Assembly (NCBI RefSeq): GCF_000425265.1 | Contig: NZ_AUDC01000010.1 | Coordinates: forward strand, 124,001 to 188,000 | Direction of reading: 5' to 3' | Source of the DNA: Maridesulfovibrio zosterae DSM 11974 | GTDB lineage: Bacteria; Desulfobacterota; Desulfovibrionia; Desulfovibrionales; Desulfovibrionaceae | DNA: 64,000 nucleotides | Part shown: positions 50,084-59,490 of the stretch, in pieces | How the letters are laid out: every line of letters begins with the position of its first letter | How positions within the stretch are numbered: the first letter of the stretch is position 1 | Translations under genes and position numbers: made by a program | Notes under the pieces: model-generated | The model's input: the letters and a program-made list of their open reading frames with translations, nothing else | The model's database searches: none | Told to the model about the DNA's origin: nothing

Positions 50084-50313
50084 GGGGGAGAAGATACGGT
50101 CAGTAGATACACCAGTCAACAGCAAGAGCGGCTTTAGTACTCTTTTTATGCAAATTAGTATTTCATAATTCAGAGGAGTCCTCAACATTTCTGTATAACA
50201 GCTTTTTTCAAAAAAAATCTAAGACTTCACTCTCAAATTTACTATTCAACTTTATTTTTTTTTGTTACTGAAATTAATCCAGTTCAATAAGCACTAAACA
50301 GAGGAGTACTGAT

Positions 50314-50397
50314 ATGAGTTTTTTCTGGTTCTTTTTAGGTCTTGCAATGACTATGGCTGCTATCGCTTTCATCAAAGCCGCAAGCAATGAAGATTAG
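50314..50397 (+). CDS. 27-aa single-pass small membrane protein
   Basis: MSFFWFFLGLAMTMAAIAFIK..., ending ASNED. AGAGGAG 7 nt before the ATG, one hydrophobic segment (residues 3-20) and a charged C-terminus. A strong hairpin follows. Small transmembrane proteins of this size are often stress-related; function unknown. Confidence 0.6.
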   Translation: MSFFWFFLGLAMTMAAIAFIKAASNED

Positions 50398-50432
50398 CCA
50401 TTAATCCCACGGGGAAACCCGTAAATTTTTCT

Positions 50433-50462
50433 GTAAAAGCCCGCTCGCAAGCGGGCTTTTAC
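50433..50462 (+). terminator. terminator of the small membrane protein gene
   Basis: Perfect 13-bp inverted repeat (arms 50433-50445 and 50450-50462), 4-nt loop, T tract inside the right arm. Confidence 0.85.
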
Positions 50463-50563
50463 TTTTGTTGTAATTAACACTTCTTATCCTTTCATCTTTC
50501 AGGTATTTATATATCAGATTAAAGTAACTCATAATCATTATTCTGAATTACAATGGATAAACT

Positions 50564-52030
50564 GTGAGCAGAAAAAAAGTACTAGAACATCTTAAAACGA
50601 ATAAAGACCTCTGGATCAGAGTTCCAAGTGTCATCAAAAATGAGTCCGGAAATTCTGAGTTTGAGATGCTGCTGGCCACGTCTGAATTAAAAGATGCCGG
50701 CGTAAACTCTCTTCTACACCGTGAAACCCGCACAGGAGGCTTTGAATACGCCTCTCGAGCTTTCATTCATGCCCACTTAAAACCCGGCGATCTGTTTATC
50801 GATATAGGAGCGCACTTCGGACTATATTCCATGACTGCTGCAATGAAATTTCCCGGAGAAGTGAAAGTTCTTGCAGTTGAACCACACCCCGCAAATATTA
50901 AAAGACTACAACTCTGGGCTGAATTCAATGAATGCTCAAAACAAATAACCATAGCTGAATGTGCTGCTTCAGATCATAGTGGATTCAGTCTTTTAAATCA
51001 GAACTCATCAATGGGGCATAGTCTGGTCTCCCTGAACACTAATCAAGCATACGAGACATTGAACGTAGCGCTCCACCCCATAGATAAAATTGTTGCAGAC
51101 GCAAAAGACCTTTGCACAGAACAAAGGATTATCCTTAAAATTGACACAGAAGGACATGAACTCCCCACGCTGAAAGGTGCACTCAGACTCCTCAAATCAG
51201 GCCGCGTAGCGGCTATCATTTGGGAAAAAGGGCATTTCCATACTACCCCCGAAGGAATTAAAGAATTTAAAGAAATTTTATCTCTGCTGCGGGACCTGTG
51301 TTATGACTCCTACCGTTTCCCTCATGAAGATATGGGAGGCCCTTTAGTGCCTTATGCATCAAGTCATGAGCAATGCAACATCATCAGCATTAACGAAACT
51401 ATCACTCCACTTCCAGTCTATAAACAACCATGGACGGCTCATACAGTCCTCCCCTCTTCTATGCGGCCCAATGTTTCAGCTGATTTTATGCGCGGATATA
51501 CAGAACTGCTCATAGACAAAAAAACAACTGATTGCGGACGCTGGTCCCGTTGGGAATCACTTTGCGGTGATATTGATCAGCGTGCAGGGCTTGCTGGAGC
51601 ACTTATCGCAGAGAAATCATCAGTTCTTGATGTTGGTGCAGGCCTTATGATGCTACGTGACTATATACCGGAGAGTTGTTCATACACACCGCTGGACATT
51701 GTCGCCCGCAACCGCAAATGTATTGTGGCGGACCTCAACCAGAAACAATATCCGGATCAAAAATTTGATGTAATAGCAGCTCTTTTTGTTTTTGAATTTT
51801 TACACGATGTTACTTCTTTTTTGGAATGGGCAGCAAATAATGCTGAAAAGCTTATCTTTACTTATCACCAGATGAAGCCCAATTCCAAAAGGACACAACG
51901 CCGTGCCGCAGGTTTTTTTAATGACTACCATATCTCTGAAATAGAAAAAATCATTCAAAAAACAGGCTGGAAAATCAAGACTACTATTGCTATACATTCA
52001 AATCAGACCTGCTTTGAATGTATTAAATAA
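50564..52030 (+). CDS. FkbM-type methyltransferase fused to a second methyltransferase domain
   Basis: 488 aa, GTG start. Residues ~55-260 are FkbM: DIGAHFGLYSMTAA, LAVEPHPANI, ILKIDTEGHELPTLKGA, a family that O-methylates sugars and other small molecules. Residues ~345-480 form a second class I domain: SSVLDVGAGLMMLRDYIP, YTPLDIV, DVIAALFVFEFLHDV. Both have a SAM-binding glycine motif. The combined protein may modify cell-surface glycans. It runs into the exonuclease gene with 9 bp between. Confidence 0.78.
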   Translation: MSRKKVLEHLKTNKDLWIRVPSVIKNESGNSEFEMLLATSELKDAGVNSLLHRETRTGGFEYASRAFIHAHLKPGDLFIDIGAHFGLYSMTAAMKFPGEVKVLAVEPHPANIKRLQLWAEFNECSKQITIAECAASDHSGFSLLNQNSSMGHSLVSLNTNQAYETLNVALHPIDKIVADAKDLCTEQRIILKIDTEGHELPTLKGALRLLKSGRVAAIIWEKGHFHTTPEGIKEFKEILSLLRDLCYDSYRFPHEDMGGPLVPYASSHEQCNIISINETITPLPVYKQPWTAHTVLPSSMRPNVSADFMRGYTELLIDKKTTDCGRWSRWESLCGDIDQRAGLAGALIAEKSSVLDVGAGLMMLRDYIPESCSYTPLDIVARNRKCIVADLNQKQYPDQKFDVIAALFVFEFLHDVTSFLEWAANNAEKLIFTYHQMKPNSKRTQRRAAGFFNDYHISEIEKIIQKTGWKIKTTIAIHSNQTCFECIK

Positions 52031-52039
52031 GGATTCAAT

Positions 52040-52807
52040 ATGAAAATATACTCATGGAATATAAATGGCTATCGCGCAGTTATCAAAAAGAACTTCAACG
52101 AATGGTTTGAAGAAAGCGATGCAGATGTCGTTATGCTGCAGGAAACCAAAGCTCATCCAGACCAGATTGCTGAAAAAGATAAGAATTACGACGGATATGA
52201 ATCATTATGGAACTGGTCAAAAGTAAAAAAAGGATACTCCGGGACTGCATGTTTCACCCGCCAGCCTGTCATATCACACTCTTTTGGCCTGCCTGATGAA
52301 AAATATCAGGGTGAAGGCCGTGTTATACTTATGGAGTATGAACACTTCTACCTATTCAACATATACTATCCAAACGGACAGATGAATGATCAACGCCTTG
52401 AGTTCAAAATGGGATTTTATGATAAGTTCTTAGAATATGCACAGGAACTTCGAAAAAATAAACCAATCGTCGTAGGAGGAGATTTTAATACCGCACATAC
52501 GGAGATTGACCTTAAAAATCCTAAAGCCAATTCTGAACGGTCAGGTTTTCTGCCTATAGAACGAGAGTGGATTAATAAATTTATTGAGCATGGTTACATT
52601 GATACATTCAGAATATTTGATGAAAGCCCTGGAAAATATTCATGGTGGAGCTACAGATTTAATGCCCGTAAAAACAATGCAGGGTGGCGTATTGATTACT
52701 TTTTCGTATCTGATGAACTAAAGGACAATGTAAAAAATGCATGGATTGAAGCAGACGTTTTAGGCTCTGATCACTGCCCTATCGGTATTGAGTTGGATTT
52801 TTCCTGA
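52040..52807 (+). CDS. xth: exodeoxyribonuclease III family AP endonuclease
   Basis: 255 aa, ExoIII/AP endonuclease: MKIYSWNINGYRAV, VVMLQETKAHPDQI (metal Glu), GGDFNTAHTEIDL, WRIDYFFVSDEL and GSDHCPIGIELDF (catalytic His). It cleaves abasic sites in base-excision repair and trims 3' ends. Located just after an FkbM-type gene, probably co-transcribed. GGATTCAAT precedes ATG 52040. Confidence 0.95.
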   Translation: MKIYSWNINGYRAVIKKNFNEWFEESDADVVMLQETKAHPDQIAEKDKNYDGYESLWNWSKVKKGYSGTACFTRQPVISHSFGLPDEKYQGEGRVILMEYEHFYLFNIYYPNGQMNDQRLEFKMGFYDKFLEYAQELRKNKPIVVGGDFNTAHTEIDLKNPKANSERSGFLPIEREWINKFIEHGYIDTFRIFDESPGKYSWWSYRFNARKNNAGWRIDYFFVSDELKDNVKNAWIEADVLGSDHCPIGIELDFS

Positions 52808-52843
52808 CTTTTCTGATTGTTACAAAACTGCATAAACAAATTA

Positions 52844-52864
52844 AGGCTGGGTAAAACCAGCTTT
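52844..52864 (+). terminator. terminator after the exonuclease III gene
   Basis: Short hairpin GCTGG...CCAGC (52846-52850 with 52857-52861) with a T tract. Confidence 0.7.
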
Positions 52865-53143
52865 TTTTATTCAAATATATTTTAAAAAAATTAATGAAAT
52901 TTCCTCAATCTTAAGTAAACCATATTCCATATTTGATGCTCTTAATACATGGCAACAATAACATATTATCACACATCTCGCTCATTATTTTTTTTATAGC
53001 ATCATTCTCCAATCTATTGTAGAAATCGACAGACCTACAAGAAAATCATAAAAAATAAACATAAAAGCATGCAAATAGCTAAACTGACATAGCTATTTCT
53101 ATGAAATGCTTAAAAAACGTCACAATAGGGAGTTGGAGGGGAC
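52865..53143. other. intergenic region before the chemoreceptor gene
   Basis: About 280 bp, AT-rich, no gene seen. It should hold the chemoreceptor promoter; AGGGAGTTGGAGGGG just before ATG 53144 is its ribosome site. Confidence 0.4.
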
Positions 53144-55297
53144 ATGTTCAAAAACCTTAAAATCGGCACTAAAATAGCTTTAAGCATCAGTATAATGATG
53201 GTTTTTATTTTTGTTGCCTTTACAACTATTACCGTACAGAAAACAAGAGAATCCTCACGGATACAAGCCTCAGAACTTGCTGAAGAAATGGCTGGTAGAT
53301 ACGGTAATGAGGTTAAAGGAACCATTGAAAAAGCACTTGACGCTTCCTGGGCCGGAGCGGCAGCGATAATAACCTTCTCCAATTACAAAGAAAATCTTGA
53401 TCGCAAAATGGTTAACCATTTTATTCAAAATCTTACAGAAACAGATCCAATGTTCTATGGCACACAAATCGTTATTGAGCCAAATGAACTTGACGGTCAA
53501 GACAGTAAATACACCGGCGATAAAAATTATGGACCAAATGGTGAGTACGGTCAGTATGGATGGCACGAAAACGGTGAATGGAAATTAACTGAAATGTACC
53601 AACATGATCCTAATAACACTCGTGACTGGTACAAAATTCCCCGTGACACTAAAAGAGCCATCCTTACTGAACCATATACGACTCCAATAGTTGACTATGT
53701 CATGGCAACCGTCAGTGTTCCGATAATCAAGAACAATAAATTTATAGGGATCGTAGGTATTGACTTTGTTCTCGACGCATTTGAAAAAATGATTGATCAG
53801 ATCCACCCGATGGAAACAGGTTACGCATTCATCTCCTCCAATAAAGGATACTGTGTGGCCCATCCTCAAAAAGATCTTGTCGGGAAAAATATTACAGAAA
53901 TATTCCCTGAAAATGAACAGAATGAAGTCGCGAGCACAGTTAAAAACGGTAAAAGATTTCATAAAGTATTGACCTCTCCTATCGACGGTAAGGAATATTT
54001 TTATGTTTTGGAACCAGTCAAAATTTCCGGAACGTCGACTCCCTGGACAATCGGTTTTGCAATACCGACAGAGAAAATTTTCGTAGAGGCAAACAACTTC
54101 CTGAAACTTAGCATAGGCCTATCAATTATAGCGATTATTCTTGTTCTGGGAGTCGTTTTATTTGTGGCCCGCAGTGTTTCAAAACCCATTGGAACTATGG
54201 TTAACTTCGCGCAGGATATTGCTGACGGCAGATTTGATTCTCATCCGGATAAAGAACAGTTTGGAGGTGAACTCCTTACTCTCTATGAGGCCCTAGCTAA
54301 AATGATTGAAAGCCTTGTAGATCTGATTAAAACGGCTGAAGAAAAATCAGGTGAAGCTGAACACCAGACTGAAGCAGCAAATATTGCTCTCGAAGAAGCG
54401 CAAAAAGCTAAAAGTGCCGCAGAAAGTGCAAAAGCAGAAGGGATGCTGCATGCTGCCAGAGAACTTGAAGGAATCGTTGAGCAGGTAACCTCTGCCTCTG
54501 AACGACTCTCTATGCAAATAGATGAATCCAGCCAAGGATCTGAAATTCAGCGCGAGCGTACTACTGAATCAGCAACAGCTATGGAGCAGATGAATGCATC
54601 AGTTCTTGAAGTAGCTCAGAATGCATCACAAGCAGCAGAAAGTGCCATGAATGCAAAATCTAATGCTGAAAACGGTGGAAAAATTGTAGCCAATGTTGTT
54701 TCTTCCATTAACTCAGTCAATGAAGCTTCAGGTAGAATGGTTGCAGGACTTGGTGAGCTGGGCTCTCAGGCTGCAGGTATTTCGCAGGTTATCACTGTAA
54801 TTACGGACATTGCTGACCAGACAAATCTTTTAGCCCTTAATGCGGCAATTGAAGCAGCCAGAGCTGGTGAAGCAGGACGAGGATTTGCAGTTGTGGCAGA
54901 TGAAGTGCGTAAACTTGCAGAAAAAACCATGCAGGCTACACAGGAAGTTGCAACTGCAGTTCATGCAATTCAGTCTGAAACAAAAAAGAATATTGACGAA
55001 ATGAATAGTGCTGCCACTATTGCTGCTAAAAGCACTGAATACGCTAATCAGGCAGGAGAAAGCCTTGAAACTATTGTAGGAATAGTCGAAGACACTGCCG
55101 ATCAGGTCAGGGCCATTGCCACAGCAAGTGAAGAACAATCTGCTGCAAGTGAACAGATCAACAGAGGCACTGATGAAGTTAACAGAATAGCTACTGAAAC
55201 AGCAGATGCAATGGCGCAATCCAGAAGTGCTGTAGCTGATCTTGCCAGGCTGACTGAAGAGCTCCAGAACCTTATTATTGAACTAAAAAGCGTATAG
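53144..55297 (+). CDS. methyl-accepting chemotaxis protein with dCache sensor
   Basis: 717 aa. TM1 about residues 10-30, periplasmic dCache domain about 31-320 ([55 protein letters not shown]), TM2 about 323-345, HAMP about 345-400, then a coiled signalling domain with the hairpin tip [18 protein letters not shown] near 585-602. It should bind a small extracellular ligand, often an amino or carboxylic acid, and control CheA. No C-terminal CheR-docking pentapeptide. Neighbours are unrelated. Confidence 0.93.
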   Translation: MFKNLKIGTKIALSISIMMVFIFVAFTTITVQKTRESSRIQASELAEEMAGRYGNEVKGTIEKALDASWAGAAAIITFSNYKENLDRKMVNHFIQNLTETDPMFYGTQIVIEPNELDGQDSKYTGDKNYGPNGEYGQYGWHENGEWKLTEMYQHDPNNTRDWYKIPRDTKRAILTEPYTTPIVDYVMATVSVPIIKNNKFIGIVGIDFVLDAFEKMIDQIHPMETGYAFISSNKGYCVAHPQKDLVGKNITEIFPENEQNEVASTVKNGKRFHKVLTSPIDGKEYFYVLEPVKISGTSTPWTIGFAIPTEKIFVEANNFLKLSIGLSIIAIILVLGVVLFVARSVSKPIGTMVNFAQDIADGRFDSHPDKEQFGGELLTLYEALAKMIESLVDLIKTAEEKSGEAEHQTEAANIALEEAQKAKSAAESAKAEGMLHAARELEGIVEQVTSASERLSMQIDESSQGSEIQRERTTESATAMEQMNASVLEVAQNASQAAESAMNAKSNAENGGKIVANVVSSINSVNEASGRMVAGLGELGSQAAGISQVITVITDIADQTNLLALNAAIEAARAGEAGRGFAVVADEVRKLAEKTMQATQEVATAVHAIQSETKKNIDEMNSAATIAAKSTEYANQAGESLETIVGIVEDTADQVRAIATASEEQSAASEQINRGTDEVNRIATETADAMAQSRSAVADLARLTEELQNLIIELKSV

Positions 55298-55322
55298 CTC
55301 TACTAAGTTCTGATGACTAATG

Positions 55323-55351
55323 AATAGGCAAGGATAAATTCCTTGCCTATT
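55323..55351 (+). terminator. terminator of the chemoreceptor gene
   Basis: 12-bp inverted repeat, arms 55323-55334 and 55340-55351, 5-nt loop, T tract following. Confidence 0.85.
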
Positions 55352-55354
55352 TTT

Positions 55355-55396
55355 TTGACAAAAACTCTTTTTATCTTGAAAATGATTATCAAATTC
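55355..55396 (+). promoter_or_regulatory. promoter with Fur box
   Basis: TTGACA at 55355-55360; GAAAATGATTATCAAATTC at 55378-55396 matches the Fur consensus GATAATGATAATCATTATC well and covers the -10 region. Predicted iron-repressed promoter for the two small genes that follow. Confidence 0.7.
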
Positions 55397-55440
55397 ATTA
55401 TAGATCTTTTAAAGATCACAACAAAACAGGAGACTCAGCT

Positions 55441-55599
55441 ATGACCCAGACAACCACTATCTCATCATTAAACAGAAAAAATTTCCTTAAAAGTGCCTTT
55501 AAAACCCTTACGAACACTTCTAAAAAATCAGGGGGATATAATCTAGCGCACCAAGCATCTGAAGCTAAAAAAAATAACGATAAGAACTATCACGAATAA
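55441..55599 (+). CDS. 52-aa hypothetical protein, Fur-box controlled
   Basis: MTQTTTISSLNRKNFLKSAF..., basic and Ser/Thr/Lys-rich, ending NDKNYHE. GGAG lies 8 nt before ATG 55441. Directly behind a Fur box, so likely expressed under iron limitation. Small iron-regulated proteins of unknown role are known in Desulfovibrio; no motif recognised here. Confidence 0.6.
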   Translation: MTQTTTISSLNRKNFLKSAFKTLTNTSKKSGGYNLAHQASEAKKNNDKNYHE

Positions 55600-55671
55600 C
55601 AGTTTAAAAAACTAAATGTTCCTGAATACATTCAAGCAAACCATAAAATTTAAATTGTAATGGAGATTAAA

Positions 55672-55851
55672 ATGGCAGATGTAATTAAAGAAGCGGTGCG
55701 AATGAAACGACAATATGGCTGGAAAACATATCTCATAAAATTCCGTGATTATTATTCCTACACATTTGATCCCAGCCTTTTTCCTGAATTTGAATTATTA
55801 GGTGAAGTTGACACAGATGGAGCAATAATTCCCTCTTCATCTGTAAAATAA
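55672..55851 (+). CDS. 59-aa hypothetical protein
   Basis: MADVIKEAVRMKRQYGWKTY..., with several Tyr, Phe and Pro. ATG 55672 with TGGAG 6 nt upstream is preferred over ATG 55660. Seventy bp behind the 52-aa gene with no terminator between, so probably the second gene of the Fur-controlled unit. Hairpin follows. Confidence 0.6.
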   Translation: MADVIKEAVRMKRQYGWKTYLIKFRDYYSYTFDPSLFPEFELLGEVDTDGAIIPSSSVK

Positions 55852-55896
55852 ACTAAAGTGAACTCTCCCCGAATGCCCTAAAGAAATAGCTTCACC

Positions 55897-55935
55897 CTCC
55901 CGACTCTTAAATCCTCCAGCCACAAGAGTCGGGAG
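55897..55935 (+). terminator. terminator of the Fur-box unit
   Basis: Perfect 12-bp inverted repeat, arms 55897-55908 and 55924-55935. It also ends just before the leftward small gene's stop at 55952. Confidence 0.7.
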
Positions 55936-55951
55936 AAAATATTCTAGAGAC

Positions 55952-56128
55952 TTACTTATTATCCTCGCCGGTAATATTTATTGTTTGGTCAGAAATCTTT
56001 TTTAAAACGTCCATAAGTTCATCTGGAACCTGCCCTTCACCTGTAAGCAATTCCTGTATCTGCTCATTAGAAAGCCCACTATTCTCAGCTATCTCAAGCA
56101 ATTTTTCTGATATTTTTATTTCATCCAT
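55952..56128 (-). CDS. 58-aa hypothetical protein
   Basis: MDEIKISEKLLEIAENSGLS..., acidic and amphipathic, with NEQIQELLTGEG and MDVLKKISDQT. It reads like a genuine acidic helical protein, although only a weak AGAAA ribosome site precedes ATG 56128. Convergent with the Fur-box unit. No function can be given. Confidence 0.5.
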   Translation of the reverse strand: MDEIKISEKLLEIAENSGLSNEQIQELLTGEGQVPDELMDVLKKISDQTINITGEDNK

Positions 56129-56323
56129 CAAATTTCTATAGATTTTATCACCAAATATTGCAAAATATCAATTTACCTTTTCATTTCAGTATATAATACC
56201 ATAACAGCATGTTGCAGCCCAAATATACACTGGATAGGACTGGACAACAGATTAAGTTCTTCTTATGACCCTACACCAACAGTACAATTATACTTTTTAA
56301 ATTACTATATTTCGGGAGCAAGG

Positions 56324-57064
56324 ATGCTTAGCAACCTCAGCGTAATTCTTTTCGGTACAAAGTACCCTGAAAATGTCGGGTCCTCAGCACGAGCAATGAC
56401 CAATATGGGTTGCAGCAACCTCACACTGGTCAGTCCTGCCTCATGGGATATGGAGAAAGCTATGCCTCTGGCAACTGTTAAAGCCAGAGATATTGTTGAA
56501 AAAGCTGCTGTTGCAAATACTCTCTCAGAGGCATTGATAGGCCATGCTAAAGTGTATGGAACAACCGCCCGAACCGGTGGCTGGCGCAAAGGTGTGCTTA
56601 CTCCGTCAGCAGCCGCCCCGCTTATTGTAAAGCAACTGCGTGCTGGAGAAAAAGTTGCCATCGTTTTCGGTCCGGAAGACCGAGGACTGACTAATGATGA
56701 AACACAGCTTTGCTCACGGCTCATTAATATTCCTACCAGCAATGAAAACAGCTCATTAAATCTTTCACAGGCTGTACTTATTATTTTATATGAGTGTTTC
56801 AGAAAAGCTTTAGATAAACCATATGCTCCTGCAGGACCACCGGAAGAACGCTCCACCTCTTTTGAAGAACAGGAGATACTAGCCGCGAACCTACAGGAAA
56901 CCCTTTTAGCTATAGACTTTTTAAAAGCAGATAATCCAGATTACTGGATGATGCCTGTCCGACGCTTTATGTCCAGATTGGATATTAAACGAAATGAATT
57001 TAATCTTCTGATGGGGATTTGCCGCCAGATTAAATGGATTGCAAGTCAGGCCGACAAAAATTAA
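56324..57064 (+). CDS. trmJ: TrmJ-like SPOUT RNA methyltransferase
   Basis: 246 aa. SPOUT knot motifs: VILFGTKYPENVGSSARAMTNMG, VAIVFGPEDRGLTNDE and INIPTSNENSSLNLSQAVLIILYE. This is the TrmH group 1/TrmJ pattern, which 2'-O-methylates tRNA (position 32 in E. coli TrmJ). GGGAG and AAGGATG-type signals precede ATG 56324. About 70 bp separate it from the TPR gene. Confidence 0.92.
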   Translation: MLSNLSVILFGTKYPENVGSSARAMTNMGCSNLTLVSPASWDMEKAMPLATVKARDIVEKAAVANTLSEALIGHAKVYGTTARTGGWRKGVLTPSAAAPLIVKQLRAGEKVAIVFGPEDRGLTNDETQLCSRLINIPTSNENSSLNLSQAVLIILYECFRKALDKPYAPAGPPEERSTSFEEQEILAANLQETLLAIDFLKADNPDYWMMPVRRFMSRLDIKRNEFNLLMGICRQIKWIASQADKN

Positions 57065-57133
57065 ATTCTTACTCTTCTCAATAGGGAAAAAGATAGTTAT
57101 AGTAGTATCTACCAAGACATGCGGAGCCTATAA

Positions 57134-57877
57134 ATGACTGAAACTAATATGATTAAAGACCTAAGCGGAGTTTTTTCCCGTCAAAAAATTGCCAAAGTAG
57201 GAACAGGAACAACCACTCGCCGTGTTGCCCAGATAGGGTATTACTTTGTTGAGCAAACCGATGAAAACTTATTTCAGGTTCGGCCGCTCAATAATAACTT
57301 TGTCCCCACTGGAGATCCTGAAGGAATTGACCGCGAAGAATTGCTGAAAGATTATACTCCTGAACCTGAAATGTATCACAAGCAGGTTCTTCCCAATATG
57401 AAGGATCTTCAGAAAACTTTAGCCCGCGCTGACCGTCATCGTAAGCAAGGAAATACTTTCAGTGCTGAGATGGAGTACACAAGTGCCATCAAGGTTGATG
57501 AATATAATGTTCGAGGTAATTTTGGCGTAGGGTTATGCCTTATGGAGCGCAAAGAAACAGAACGCGCCAATGACATATTCGCCAGACTTATTTCCATGGA
57601 TGCACCTTTTGCATCAGAGCACAAACACATGTTCAATGATTTCGGAATAAGTCTGCGTAAATCAAAAATGATTCCGCAGGCAGTGCAATACTATTCCAAA
57701 GCCATTGAATTGAGCCCTGACGATGAACATCTACGCTATAATCTTGCCCGTGCACATTTTGAAGATAAAGCATATGACAAGGCACGTGAAGACCTCAATG
57801 TCTGCCTTGAGCTTAATCCTGATTTTGAAGAAGCCAAAAAATTTGTCGCTTATCTGGACAAAAATAAACTAGGCTGA
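57134..57877 (+). CDS. TPR-repeat protein
   Basis: 247 aa. Residues about 1-90 form a non-repeat region (VGTGTTTRRVAQIGYYFVEQ), then TPR helices at about 95-235 (RADRHRKQGNTFSAEMEYTSAI, AVQYYSKAIELSPDDEHLRYNLARAHFEDKAYDKAREDLNVCLELNPD). Likely a protein-binding scaffold in the cytoplasm. Known in Desulfovibrio beside tRNA methyltransferase genes; specific partner unknown. Confidence 0.83.
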   Translation: MTETNMIKDLSGVFSRQKIAKVGTGTTTRRVAQIGYYFVEQTDENLFQVRPLNNNFVPTGDPEGIDREELLKDYTPEPEMYHKQVLPNMKDLQKTLARADRHRKQGNTFSAEMEYTSAIKVDEYNVRGNFGVGLCLMERKETERANDIFARLISMDAPFASEHKHMFNDFGISLRKSKMIPQAVQYYSKAIELSPDDEHLRYNLARAHFEDKAYDKAREDLNVCLELNPDFEEAKKFVAYLDKNKLG

Positions 57878-57904
57878 TTTAATAAAAAATATTATAGAGC
57901 TCTA

Positions 57905-59290
57905 ATGAACTCTATAAAAGGATTTATAATTGCTGGAACCCACAGCGGATGTGGTAAGACCTCTGTCACCCTCGGTCTTATGGCAGCACTTGCACGCCGT
58001 GGACTTAAAGTTCAGCCATTCAAAACCGGCCCGGACTTCATTGATCCGGGACATCATAGCCGCGCAGCCGGCAGAACATGCCACAACCTCGATGGCTGGA
58101 TGCTTACCGGAGAAACGCTGCGAGACATTTTTTCACGCTACACTCAAGACGCTGATGCCAGTATTGTAGAAGGAGTTATGGGGCTCTTTGACGGCTATTC
58201 AGCCCTTGAAGAGACCGGATCAACAGCCCATCTTTCTAAAGAGCTTAACCTGCCTGTAATTCTTGTAGTTGATGCCCGCTCAATGGCCCGCTCTGCAGCT
58301 GCTCTGGTACAAGGCTTCTGTAACTTTGATCCGGAAACGGCCGTAGCCGGAATTATTTTCAACAATGTAGGAAGTAAAAATCACGAACAAACTCTGCGTG
58401 AAGCCATTTCATTAACTGAAATACCACTGGTAGGATGTTTACCCAGACGCGCAGAAATTGCCACCCCTTCCCGTCATCTTGGACTGGTCACTCCTGAACA
58501 CTTGGAAGATCTTGATACTAAATACAGCAAACTTGCTGACTGGGTTGAAGAGAATCTTGATATTGAACAAATAATCGAAGTTTTACCGGACATACCAATA
58601 CCTCCGCGCTTTGATGAAGTTCCCATGATCCCACGTACCAGAATCGGAATTGCGAAAGACAAAGCATTTTCATTCTATTATGAAGAGAACCTGCGTATTT
58701 TGAAAAAAGCAGGAGCTGAACTTATTCCTTTCTCCCCTATTGAAGACAAAGAACTTCCGGAAGGTATTTCAGGGCTATACATAGGAGGAGGCTATCCTGA
58801 GCTGTCAGCCTTTGATCTCGCCCAGAACACCAAAATACGCCGGGCGATTGCTGATTTTTCAACTTCTGGTAAGCCTGTATATGCCGAATGCGGTGGATTC
58901 ATGTATCTTATGGAATCCATATGCAAAGATGACCGTGTATTCCCCATGTGTGGCATTTTCCCTTTTCGCAGTTCTATGCGGTCACGCTTTCAGGCGCTTG
59001 GATATCGGGAAATTGAGTTATCTCAAAACAGTCCACTTGGACCGGCTGGAACCATTGCCCGTGGGCATGAATTTCATTATTCATCTATTGAAGGTGCTAT
59101 GGACGAGATATCAAATTCATACTCGGTTACAACTAAAAAAGAGACTAACATACCTGAAGGATTCACCATAAACGGCAATACCATAGGAAGTTATATCCAC
59201 CTCCACTTCGCCAGCAACCCTCAAGTTGCAGTAAATTTTGTCGAAGCTTGTTTAAACATAGATCAGGAATCTCTTTCTCAGAAAAATTAA
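57905..59290 (+). CDS. cbiA: cobyrinate a,c-diamide synthase
   Basis: 461 aa. P-loop GTHSGCGKTSVTLG at the N-terminus, KTGPDFIDPGHHSRAAG and the C-terminal class I glutamine amidotransferase part (GLYIGGGYPE; PVYAECGGFMYL with nucleophilic Cys; HEFHYSS). It amidates the a and c side chains of cobyrinic acid with ATP and glutamine. It is separated from dinB by 200 bp. Other cobalamin genes cbiD, cbiE/T and cbiF lie downstream. Confidence 0.94.
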   Translation: MNSIKGFIIAGTHSGCGKTSVTLGLMAALARRGLKVQPFKTGPDFIDPGHHSRAAGRTCHNLDGWMLTGETLRDIFSRYTQDADASIVEGVMGLFDGYSALEETGSTAHLSKELNLPVILVVDARSMARSAAALVQGFCNFDPETAVAGIIFNNVGSKNHEQTLREAISLTEIPLVGCLPRRAEIATPSRHLGLVTPEHLEDLDTKYSKLADWVEENLDIEQIIEVLPDIPIPPRFDEVPMIPRTRIGIAKDKAFSFYYEENLRILKKAGAELIPFSPIEDKELPEGISGLYIGGGYPELSAFDLAQNTKIRRAIADFSTSGKPVYAECGGFMYLMESICKDDRVFPMCGIFPFRSSMRSRFQALGYREIELSQNSPLGPAGTIARGHEFHYSSIEGAMDEISNSYSVTTKKETNIPEGFTINGNTIGSYIHLHFASNPQVAVNFVEACLNIDQESLSQKN

Positions 59291-59490
59291 TTTTATAAAG
59301 AACATCATAAAATATCAGCACTAATATTCAGTAAAAATGTAATATTTCACAGCGTCATCTTTGCTTCTTAAATAGACATTCAATACGTTGAAATTTTGCG
59401 TAACTCCCAAACAAATGGAGATATGTCTCGATATTTTCTGTGCTCAGCACGGTGGTTAACTTGATATTTTTGTGCAAAACATAAGATAAA

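Noticed and set aside
59291-59490. LexA operator before dinB
   Set aside because: No CTG-N10-CAG or similar clear palindrome was seen near the start.
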